Assembly (NCBI GenBank): GCA_032164295.1
Contig: JAJHTX010000008.1
Span: 62,001 to 126,000, forward strand
Source of the DNA: Inonotus obliquus
Lineage: Eukaryota; Basidiomycota; Agaricomycetes; Hymenochaetales; Hymenochaetaceae
Direction of reading: 5' to 3'
DNA length: 64,000 nucleotides
The notes under the pieces were generated by a model. That model was not told where the DNA came from. It searched no databases and saw nothing but the letters and a program-made list of their open reading frames with translations. A program made the translations under genes and the position numbers. Positions 56,679 through 64,000 of this stretch are shown in pieces; the stretch's first letter is position 1; each line of letters starts with the position of its first letter.

Positions 56679-57749
56679 ATGTCATCCCTCACCGCCGAAC
56701 AAATCCAGGACTTCGCCGCTCTAGTCGCGGCGGCGATGTCTGCTCAACAGAGACAAGCGCCAAAACAGTCGACGATGAAAGATCTTGGGATCGCACCGCC
56801 GACGCCTTTCGCTGGAGGCAAAGACTACCTCCGATTCCGTCGAGAATGTTTGGCGTACATTAGCGCCGACGATACTGGCTCGATCTTCGTCAACGACAAG
56901 AAGAAGATCTCCTTCGTGCTGTCGTACATGAAGGAAGGCACAGCATCGACGTGGGCTCAAAACTACTACGACGGAATAACGAATGACCAGGGTGCGATAA
57001 CGATCGTCGACACCTTTAAGAAGTTCCTTGAAAAGATCGACCAGTCCTTTAAGGACCCTGGCGAGAAGGACCGAGCGTACACTCGGTGGACGGAGATGCG
57101 CCAAGGAAACGCCGACGCCGGTGTCTTCCTCGCCAATTTCGAGATTGCAATGAGTCAAGCAGGAGTCAAAACGACGGACGTCAATGTCGTGCTTCCGCAG
57201 CTGAAGAAGGCTCTTCGTGAGGAGGTAGCGACGGCGATCATTCGTCTCCCGACGAAGCCGACGAATTATGACACAATGAAAGGGTACGCCATCGTGTTTG
57301 ACGCGAACGAGCGCGAAGTTCGTCAACTGCGTAACCAGAAGACACCGACGCAACCACTACCGCGTCGACAAGTCCACCCGCCAGCACCACAACAGCCGGC
57401 CCTGTTCGATCCTTCGCGCGGCGACAAAAAGGATGCGACGGGAATTACCTTCGGGGGCCAAGGCGAACCGATGCAGGACATTCTTCGACGGCTTCGTCGC
57501 GAAGGAAGATGTTTCCAGTGTGGCAAACAAGGCCACATCTCTGCAAATTGTCCGACACCGACGACCAAACAACAAGTTCGTGCGGTCGTCGCCGAATTAT
57601 CCGAGCAGGCGAAGGAACTGCTTCGTGAGGTTTTGTTCGCGGACGCTGACGTGGAAGCGGCAAGGGCAGCAGCTGCTCGTCGATTGCAAGAAGAAGAAGT
57701 TGTCGATGAAAGTAATCCCGACGACGAGGATTTTTCGATCAGCCAGTAG
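56679..57749 (+). CDS. Chromovirus Gag
   Basis: The 356-residue frame from ATG 56679 contains a capsid-type region (PFAGGKDYLRFRRECLAYI, followed by WAQNYYDG and FLEKIDQSFKDP) and one CCHC zinc knuckle, CFQCGKQGHISANC, near residues 276-289. It ends with an acidic tail and TAG at 57747. Gag forms the particle and binds the element RNA. The pol frame (-1) opens at 57716, giving an overlap of about 31 bases. That overlap contains the run GATTTTTCG, a possible slippage site. The gag frame is also open upstream to 56352 without an ATG. Confidence 0.92.
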   Translation: MSSLTAEQIQDFAALVAAAMSAQQRQAPKQSTMKDLGIAPPTPFAGGKDYLRFRRECLAYISADDTGSIFVNDKKKISFVLSYMKEGTASTWAQNYYDGITNDQGAITIVDTFKKFLEKIDQSFKDPGEKDRAYTRWTEMRQGNADAGVFLANFEIAMSQAGVKTTDVNVVLPQLKKALREEVATAIIRLPTKPTNYDTMKGYAIVFDANEREVRQLRNQKTPTQPLPRRQVHPPAPQQPALFDPSRGDKKDATGITFGGQGEPMQDILRRLRREGRCFQCGKQGHISANCPTPTTKQQVRAVVAELSEQAKELLREVLFADADVEAARAAAARRLQEEEVVDESNPDDEDFSISQ

Positions 57750-60700
57750 ATGACGTCGGTGTCACTGGCTTAGGTTTCTCGAATTCTTCACTTCGATCCC
57801 CTGTAAATTATAATTCGTCAAATGTACAATTATTAGATGCGACGTCTGCAAATAAAATTGGCGAATTAAAAAATCAGATCGAAAGCGAACCGTTTGAAGA
57901 AAATGAATCCGACAATGATGACTTTGAGCTTCTCCTCGACGAACTCGTCAAAGGCCCGGTCGTCCGAAAGATAAATAAGGAAACCCCGGCAAAAGCTCGA
58001 GACGAGCTGGATCTTTACGTCGACATAATCCTGGATGATGGAAGAGTATTAGATGCCCATGCGTTGATAGACTCGGGTTGTACAGACTCGTATATCGATG
58101 CAGGTTTTGTCGAAAGATACCAAATCCCGACGCTGAAACTCCCGACTGCGACGAACGTCATGAATGCTGATGGAACACCAAATGAAGGAGGTAAGATGAC
58201 ACAATACGTCGAGCTAAACCTCCGAATTGAGAATCATGAGGAAAGGGTACGCCTACCCGTTCTTACGATCTCGACGTCGAATCTATTCCTGGGTTATTCG
58301 TGGTTGAGCAAACACAACCCGTCGATTGATTGGAGGTGTGGACACATCAACTTCGACAAATGCCCGACATCTTGCAAACAGCACGATGTTCCTAAGGCCC
58401 GTTACATCATCCCTCAGCGAAGACCATCGTCGGAGTTACCGTATTTAAGGGAATACTACGACGTCTTCAGCGAAGAAAACTTTGAGCGGCTACCAGAGCA
58501 TAGAGTGTGGGACCACGTCATCGACCTGAAACCGGACTTTAAACCGTCCGATTGTAAGGTCTACCCCTTGAGTGTGAAGGAACGCGAAGAACTACGGGCT
58601 TTCATCGACGAAAATCTCAAGTCAGGACGTATACGTGAATCATCGTCTCCCATGTCATCCCCTTTCTTCTTCATCAAGAAGGCCGATGGTTCGTTAAGAG
58701 CTATCCAAGATTACAGAAAGCTCAACGAAGGAACGATTAAAAACAAATATCCTCTACCGCTCATTGGTGAACTTGTTGATAAGGTCAAAACGGCTAAGGT
58801 TATTTCGAAACTCGACGTCAGATGGGGATACTATAATATCCGCATCAGAGAAGGTGACGAATGGAAGGCAGCCTTTAGAACAAACGAGGGACTTTTCGAA
58901 CCCACCGTCATGTTCTTTGGCCTGTGCAACGCGCCGGCCACCTTCCAGACATTCGTCAATCACATCTTCAGAGACCTGATCGGACAAGGAAAGATAGTCA
59001 TTTACCTCGACGATATCCTCATCTTCTCGGAAAATGTCGAAGAACACCGACGACTAGTCAAACAGGTACTCAGCGTGCTGAGGGAGCATAAGCTGTATCT
59101 GAAATCGACGAAGTGCGAGTTCGAAGTGTCAACGGTGAAGTTCCTCGGATACATCCTCGGTAATGGTGAGGTACGCATGGATCCTACAAAGATCGACGCA
59201 GTCGCCGAATGGCCCGTTCCAAAGAACAAGAAACAGCTACAACAGTTTCTTGGGCTCGGCAATTGGCTTCGACGATTCGTCAAAGGTTACAGTGCTGTCA
59301 TCAAGCCGCTTACTCGTCTAACTGGAGACGTCGCATGGGAATGGACTCCACAGGAACAGGCAGCCTTTGAGGAAATCAAACAAAGGTTGACCAGCGCTCC
59401 CGTCCTAGCGATCCCAAACGACGACGACCCGTTCCGAGTAGAAACCGACGCATCGGACTTTGCGACTGGAGGTGTCTTACTCCAGAAGCAGGAGAGCGTG
59501 TGGAGGGTAATCGCCTACAGGTCCCAAACGTTGTCGCCAGCCGAACGAAATTACCAGATCTACGACAAAGAGCTTCTTGCAGTCGTCCAAGCATTGACGG
59601 AATGGAGGCAGTACCTCCTAGGTGCCAAACATCCCGTCGAACTTTGGACAGATCATGCAAACCTGACATACTTTAGGAAGCCGCAAGATCTAAACCGTCG
59701 ACAAGCTCGTTGGTCCTTGTTTTTGTCGGAATTCGATCTCACGTTCGTTCACAAACCGGGTACAACCATGACAAAGGCAGACGCTCTCTCCCGTCGGTAT
59801 GACTATGACGAAGGGAAGGAGGACAACCAGGGGCTGATGCTGTTGAAGGACGAATGGTTTAAGGCTAGGACTGTCGTAGAAACGACGCGGACAATGTTGG
59901 AACAACGGATCAAGGATGCCGGTGAAGGACTGGAGCCCAGGATGGATGGCCGACTTGTCGTACCGATCGAATTGATCGAAGACGTCTTAAAGGAATATCA
60001 CGACTCGCCGTTAGCAGGACACCCAGGTCAGACCAAGACTTGGAAATCCATCGGTCAGAAATACTGGTGGCCTGGATTAATCCAAGACGTTGTCAAATAT
60101 GTCAAGGGCTGCGACGTTTGCCAAAGAACTAAACCGTCTAGACAACCGAAACGACGTACCTTACATCCGCATGACATCCCTGAAGGCCCATGGCAAACGA
60201 TATCGGTCGATTTCATCGGTGAACTTCCTGAGTCAAATGGTTACAACGCGATCTGCGTCATCGTCGACAAGTTTTCAAAGCAAATACATGCGATTCCGAC
60301 GACGACGAAGATAACGGCTCAAGGAACGGCAAGACTCTACAGGGACCACGTCTTCAGGTTACACGGACTCCCCAAAAAGATCGTCCATGATCGAGGTCCC
60401 CAATTCGACGCCGACTTCATGAAAGAGCTTTACAAGCTCCTTCATATCGAAGGAAATCCATCGACGGCCTATCATCCTCAAACTGACGGACAAACAGAGC
60501 GAGTTAATCAAGAACTCGAACTGTACTTGAGGATGTACGTCAATCATCGACAGTCGGATTGGTCGGAATGGCTGGCGCTTGCGGAGTTCGCCTACAACAA
60601 CCGGGAACATTCGTTGACAAAAATGTCTCCTTTCTTCGTCAATACGGGCCTTAACCCCCTTAATCCAGGAACGATTCAAACAACGTCAAAAAACCTGTCA

Positions 60701-61360
60701 ACGGAAGAGTTTGCCAAAGAACTCAAGGAGGCACATTCTCAAGCAAAAGAGAACCTTGAAAAGGCAAACAACGCTATGAAAAAAGCACACGATCGACAGG
60801 CGGCCGATGTCGTTGAATATCAGGTTGGAGACAAGGTTATGTTAGATGGACGAAACATTACGACGGTCAGACCAACTAGGAAGTTTGCGGATAAATGGTA
60901 CGGTCCTTTCGACGTCATGGAGAAAGTCGGCGCAGCAGCGTACAAACTCAAGCTGCCAAAGACGTGGAAGAAGGTACACTCCGTCTTCAACGAGGTACTT
61001 CTTAAACCGTACGTCGACCCATCGTTTGAAGGACAGAAGAAGCCACCCCCACCTCCACCAGAACTTATCGACGGCGAAGAAGAATACGAAGTCGAAGAAA
61101 TTCTAGACTCACGCGAACATAGAGGAAAGTTACAATTCCTCGTCCGTTGGAAAGGTTACGATGAAACTACCTGGGAACCCCGCGATAACCTCGTTCCAAA
61201 TTCTAACGAGGCTATCGATGACTTCTATAAGCTACACCCAGGAGCCCCTCGAGCCTTCGCCGCACGTCTAGGTCTTTCGACGTTTAAACCGATTTTTCGT
61301 TACACGGAGCCGGATCGAACCCATGGTTGGTCGGGTCGCCCAACCTTAAGAGGGGGGTGA
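57716..61360 (+). CDS. Chromovirus Pol: protease, RT-RNase H, integrase, chromodomain
   Basis: The frame is open for 1214 codons from the gag overlap and has no own early ATG, so expression by -1 frameshift is likely. Protease: ALIDSGCTDSY near 58060. Reverse transcriptase: FFFIKKADGSLR, MFFGLCNAPATFQ and IYLDDILIF near 59000. RNase H: VETDASDFATGGVL. Integrase: HHCC zinc finger (GHPGQTKTW through CDVCQR), then catalytic D, D, E (SVDFIGEL, VHDRGPQFD, GQTERVNQELE). The C-terminus carries a chromodomain (YEVEEILDSREHRGKLQFLV, then RWKGYDETTWEP) at about 61083-61215. The chromodomain directs insertion to marked chromatin in related elements. All catalytic residues checked are present. Confidence 0.95.
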   Translation, partial: SRRRGFFDQPVDDVGVTGLGFSNSSLRSPVNYNSSNVQLLDATSANKIGELKNQIESEPFEENESDNDDFELLLDELVKGPVVRKINKETPAKARDELDLYVDIILDDGRVLDAHALIDSGCTDSYIDAGFVERYQIPTLKLPTATNVMNADGTPNEGGKMTQYVELNLRIENHEERVRLPVLTISTSNLFLGYSWLSKHNPSIDWRCGHINFDKCPTSCKQHDVPKARYIIPQRRPSSELPYLREYYDVFSEENFERLPEHRVWDHVIDLKPDFKPSDCKVYPLSVKEREELRAFIDENLKSGRIRESSSPMSSPFFFIKKADGSLRAIQDYRKLNEGTIKNKYPLPLIGELVDKVKTAKVISKLDVRWGYYNIRIREGDEWKAAFRTNEGLFEPTVMFFGLCNAPATFQTFVNHIFRDLIGQGKIVIYLDDILIFSENVEEHRRLVKQVLSVLREHKLYLKSTKCEFEVSTVKFLGYILGNGEVRMDPTKIDAVAEWPVPKNKKQLQQFLGLGNWLRRFVKGYSAVIKPLTRLTGDVAWEWTPQEQAAFEEIKQRLTSAPVLAIPNDDDPFRVETDASDFATGGVLLQKQESVWRVIAYRSQTLSPAERNYQIYDKELLAVVQALTEWRQYLLGAKHPVELWTDHANLTYFRKPQDLNRRQARWSLFLSEFDLTFVHKPGTTMTKADALSRRYDYDEGKEDNQGLMLLKDEWFKARTVVETTRTMLEQRIKDAGEGLEPRMDGRLVVPIELIEDVLKEYHDSPLAGHPGQTKTWKSIGQKYWWPGLIQDVVKYVKGCDVCQRTKPSRQPKRRTLHPHDIPEGPWQTISVDFIGELPESNGYNAICVIVDKFSKQIHAIPTTTKITAQGTARLYRDHVFRLHGLPKKIVHDRGPQFDADFMKELYKLLHIEGNPSTAYHPQTDGQTERVNQELELYLRMYVNHRQSDWSEWLALAEFAYNNREHSLTKMSPFFVNTGLNPLNPGTIQTTSKNLSTEEFAKELKEAHSQAKENLEKANNAMKKAHDRQAADVVEYQVGDKVMLDGRNITTVRPTRKFADKWYGPFDVMEKVGAAAYKLKLPKTWKKVHSVFNEVLLKPYVDPSFEGQKKPPPPPPELIDGEEEYEVEEILDSREHRGKLQFLVRWKGYDETTWEPRDNLVPNSNEAIDDFYKLHPGAPRAFAARLGLSTFKPIFRYTEPDRTHGWSGRPTLRGG

Positions 61361-61809
61361 TGTTACGACGTCTTTTCTCTTTTCCTCATACGGCCATTCT
61401 TTCTATTCGTCGACGCATATTTACTTTCATTTTAAATCACGATCCTTACTTAATCCCTACTGGCTTAGCTAATCACAATCTATAACAACTTTATCCCGCC
61501 ATTCCCCTTCTTCCCTTGTCTCTATTTTTCTTTGTTTATACTGTACAGTTTATGTAAAGCTTTCCCGCGGCGTCTGGGTATATAAGGCTGGACTAGAGAG
61601 TGATCGTCTCTTCACTCTCTTGTTCTAGTACTATCACCTACGTCGCAGGTAAGTCGTACTCCCCTTGTATATTATATAGACGTGCTAATTCTAGTACTAT
61701 CACCTACGTCGCAGACTACGGTCTTTTGTGATTTAGTGGTAGATCGCTTTCTTGCCCGTCGACGTCTCTGATCCTGTGATCGACGTCTCCGACTGCGCAA
61801 AGCGTAACA
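61361..61809 (+). repeat. 3' LTR of the chromovirus
   Basis: Same length as the 5' LTR and no difference noticed when the two were compared along their length. It is followed by the target duplication AAAGG at 61810-61814. Confidence 0.93.
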
Positions 61810-61814
61810 AAAGG

Positions 61815-62243
61815 TGCACGTCACTACCGTTCTACAAATTACTCACATCATTATCAAATTAGCCACTGTTATTCTTTACTGGGCTTGCGTAGCAAACGTT
61901 AGTCAGGAAGAGTATCAGTTGTATTCACCCAACTTCGACTCGAGCAGTTGTAATTGCCAGCCACTCGTCGAAGAACCATTACCTGCAGTTCCTACATACG
62001 TAGTTGAGCTACAGTGAAACTATCACCGATACGATATACGACCAAGTGTCCCATCGCACATCGAATCGAGTACAAGTCTACTAGAGTCACCTTCATCGGA
62101 AGTCGACTGACTCGTAACTAGTTGAAGATTGATTCAGAAGGAAACCTGGGCTTACAGGAGGAGAAAAGAATCTGACAACTACAAAGAACATTATCCAGGA
62201 AGGATACGAAGTCAACTAAAGAAGCCAATTCGCTTATCGATAT
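61815..62243 (+). other. Second part of the X leader
   Basis: This is the continuation of the X untranslated leader after the chromovirus. Small ORFs (for example 61814-62017) have no clear pattern. Before the insertion the X leader was about 559 bases. Confidence 0.6.
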
Positions 62244-63125
62244 ATGCAACATCAACGACGTAGTAACGGTCGAAGCAACCTACCAAGAGGTCCACGCAAC
62301 GACACACAAGAACAGCCAGAACGTCGAGGCAACAATCGAAACGCAAGACAAGCACGAGAGTTGACAAGGGAATACGAAACCCTAGCAAGGATCGCGACAC
62401 TCGAAAGACAAGTGATCGCACAACACAACAGACAAGAGTTATTGGAGATCCACGAGGAACAACGTCAAATCGAAATCGACGAAATCAAATTCTTAACGAG
62501 AAGAATTATAGCAGCCGTCGAAGGACTCCAAGACAACGTTATCGCAGGAAGCATGCCAGCAAACTTACAGAGGTCTAATCTCCAGGCAGAGCAAACCGCT
62601 ACAGGAGAAGGAGTTACAGTATCTGGACTAGCCAAGGATCTCGAGGAATTCGAGCAATCGACAAGACATCGTTTCTTCGTCGAACGAACGTTAATCAACG
62701 GACTCGTCGATAGAACAAACCAGCTAGAAGAGCAGAACAAGAAGCTCGACGACCAGTACCAACAACTCACAGAGTTAATCGGAAACATCCAGAGAGAACA
62801 CATCGAAACAACTCAACGCATTCAAGAGACACGCAACGAAATCCAAAGGTCATTGGAAAGTAACGAATCGATAGACTCAGGCGAAACGCACATCGAACAG
62901 TTCACTTTCATTCCACGTGAACAGATCGAAGAAGTCTTGACAAGAATCCGTAACTTGACATTGGAAGAAGAACCCGCGACAGTATCAAGCGGCGTACAGA
63001 CAAGCGTACCAATCGTTGAAACATTCGAGACAACTCTATTACCGATCAGACCACCTCGCGTAGTAGCATTTACCGACAATGGCAACACCTCCAACACCAG
63101 ATCAACTACAAGCTCGGATCAATGA
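62244..63125 (+). CDS. Element X coiled-coil ORF preceding gag
   Basis: The 293-residue frame starts at ATG 62244 (MQHQRRSNGRSNLPRGPRND). The N-terminus is basic and Gln/Asn-rich. Long heptad-like helices follow (ELTREYETLARIATLERQV, then TNQLEEQNKKLDDQYQQLTE), predicting a coiled coil. There is no zinc knuckle or enzyme motif. It overlaps the next ORF by 47 bases in another frame. It may be an N-terminal Gag portion or a separate structural protein. I do not recognise a family. Confidence 0.65.
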   Translation: MQHQRRSNGRSNLPRGPRNDTQEQPERRGNNRNARQARELTREYETLARIATLERQVIAQHNRQELLEIHEEQRQIEIDEIKFLTRRIIAAVEGLQDNVIAGSMPANLQRSNLQAEQTATGEGVTVSGLAKDLEEFEQSTRHRFFVERTLINGLVDRTNQLEEQNKKLDDQYQQLTELIGNIQREHIETTQRIQETRNEIQRSLESNESIDSGETHIEQFTFIPREQIEEVLTRIRNLTLEEEPATVSSGVQTSVPIVETFETTLLPIRPPRVVAFTDNGNTSNTRSTTSSDQ

Positions 63126-64000
63126 GCTTACTAGTCGAATGGCAAGATTGTCGATCAAACTACCAAAGTTTCTAGGCGCACGAGACGAAAGTATCGATCA
63201 ATGGGTAGACAGGAGTGTGGCGAAATTAGTGTCAAACGGAATTAAGGACGAGAAGGAAATTGCGAACGCGCTATTCCTAGCTATCGAGGGAGATGCATTC
63301 AATTGGTTCCTCGAAAAGCAACTCACCGTATCATTCGATGCTACCACTGGAGCACTCAAGAGCTTACCTACCGTCGTAGATGCAGCAGGAGCGGTTGCGA
63401 AACCTCCTACCGCTATGTTCGCATCACTCAGGCATATGATTCAATTCATTCGTACCAAAGCAGGCAAAACCGTTCCACAAGAACTCGAGGCCCTGAACAA
63501 GATATTCAATATCAAACAGGCCAGCAAACCTATCGAGAGTTACAATCACGCGTTCAGGCAACTACGAACGAAGATTGCAAGCACAGTGGACGAGAATACG
63601 ATCAAGCACTGCTACATCAAAGGATTGGATCAATGGCTTATCAATCGCGTACTCGCACACGACATGGAAGCATTCACGAAATTCGGATACGAAGAATGGA
63701 TGGCAATAACGGAGCAATATGCAGTCATGAACAAGACAAAGGCTCAGCTCACGCAAGGAACATATCAACCACGGTATTCATTTCATGGACAACCGAGGTA
63801 CGAGCAGCCTACAAGACTAGAAAGGGATCCGAACGCAATGGACATCGATGCAATCCGAGGCTTGCCGAAGAAGGGATCATCAGGATGTTACAATTGCGGA
63901 AGACAGGGTCACTATGCAAGCAAATGCCCCGAACCGAGAAGATCACCTACGTCTAAAGGAGCACTAGGTAATCACCGCCAACATCGTCGACCAAACACGT
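63079..64000 (+). CDS. Element X Gag with zinc knuckle, open at window edge
   Basis: From ATG 63079 (MATPPTPDQLQARINELTSR) the frame stays open to the end of the window (307 codons). It has a Ty3-type retrotransposon gag region (IKLPKFLGARDESIDQWVDR, then ALFLAIEGDAFNWFLEK, YNHAFRQLRTKIA and IKGLDQWLINRVL). A CCHC knuckle CYNCGRQGHYASKC lies near 63886-63927. The frame is +1 relative to the coiled-coil ORF. Pol is expected to the right. The 217-residue ORF at 63303-63956 in another frame is a shadow. Confidence 0.85.
   Translation, partial: MATPPTPDQLQARINELTSRMARLSIKLPKFLGARDESIDQWVDRSVAKLVSNGIKDEKEIANALFLAIEGDAFNWFLEKQLTVSFDATTGALKSLPTVVDAAGAVAKPPTAMFASLRHMIQFIRTKAGKTVPQELEALNKIFNIKQASKPIESYNHAFRQLRTKIASTVDENTIKHCYIKGLDQWLINRVLAHDMEAFTKFGYEEWMAITEQYAVMNKTKAQLTQGTYQPRYSFHGQPRYEQPTRLERDPNAMDIDAIRGLPKKGSSGCYNCGRQGHYASKCPEPRRSPTSKGALGNHRQHRRPNT

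Larger units (their letters stand above)
55326..61809 (+). mobile_element. Complete Ty3-like chromovirus with target duplication AAAGG
   Basis: Two 449-bp LTRs (55326-55774 and 61361-61809) appear identical by eye and end TGTTACG...GCGTAACA. AAAGG occurs at 55321-55325 and 61810-61814. The polypurine tract is at about 61348-61357 (AAGAGGGGGG). Gag and pol are open. This is probably the youngest insertion in the window. Confidence 0.95.
53614..64000 (+). mobile_element. LTR retrotransposon X, right end outside the window, interrupted by a chromovirus
   Basis: A 1582-bp 5' LTR (53614-55195) is followed by a primer-binding site, an untranslated leader (55196-55325 and 61815-62243) and two overlapping gag-region ORFs. 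The last has a zinc knuckle and is still open at the window edge. The leader is interrupted at 55325/61815 by a complete chromovirus with 5-bp target duplication. The solo LTR at 24546-26111 confirms both LTR ends. Pol lies beyond the window, so placement in Metaviridae is inferred from gag. Confidence 0.85.

Noticed and set aside
63303..63956. 217-residue ORF in element X
   Set aside because: It is an out-of-frame shadow of the zinc-knuckle Gag that starts at 63079.

Overview
The window looks like a repeat-rich stretch of a basidiomycete (probably Agaricomycete) nuclear genome. Most genes carry short introns of about 50-60 bases with GT(A/G)NGT donors and AG acceptors. The recognisable gene families are typical of mushroom-forming fungi: a Gln-rich Zn2Cys6 regulator, Crinkler (CRN) effectors, ricin-B-type lectins, AIF-like oxidoreductases and an OTT_1508-like deaminase. 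There are also chromovirus, copia and LINE retroelements. No bacterial operons, tRNA, rRNA or CRISPR were seen.

Layout. 1-3.7 kb: right part of a Ty1/copia element. 4.46-12.02 kb: one 15-exon Zn2Cys6 transcription factor gene (about 1344 aa predicted) with unusually long introns around the exons that encode its zinc cluster. 11.9-20.1 kb: three copies of a module made of the transcription-factor 3' end, a GAGTC/TGACTC-rich spacer and a solo Crinkler header exon; the header segment is inverted in copy 1. 20.09-27.78 kb: a LINE with two open reading frames and a 13-bp target duplication, inserted just upstream of the third header. Its gag gene is split by a 1566-bp solo LTR (5-bp target duplication) of an unusual Ty3-like element, here called X. 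27.9-50 kb: an effector island. It holds Crinkler D (header plus P-loop), lectin 1, Crinkler E (header, NTPase, nuclease-like; decayed), AIF-like gene 1, a truncated AIF copy, Crinkler F (header plus kinase; intact), AIF-like gene 2, an OTT_1508-like deaminase and lectin 2. 50.3-51.5 kb: a Cys-rich membrane protein gene. 52.3-53.3 kb: inverted-repeat DNA elements. 53.6 kb to the end: element X itself, with its 5' LTR, leader, coiled-coil ORF and gag. A complete chromovirus with apparently identical LTRs is nested in its leader.

How it fits together. The accessory genes form a tandemly duplicated array: CRN E + AIF 1 matches CRN F + AIF 2, flanked on both sides by ricin-B lectins. The mix of Crinkler effectors, lectins and a deaminase suggests a locus for biological conflict (defence or allorecognition); that role is inference. 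Retroelement insertion order can be read from nesting: header duplication, then LINE, then X (reduced to a solo LTR); separately X, then the chromovirus. The most unusual signals are in X: an ORF inside its LTR, four TGA(C/G)TCA motifs upstream of its TATA box, and a 16-nt match between its primer-binding site and its own predicted RNA 5' end. The chromovirus shows an equivalent 11-nt match, so both appear to self-prime like Tf1.
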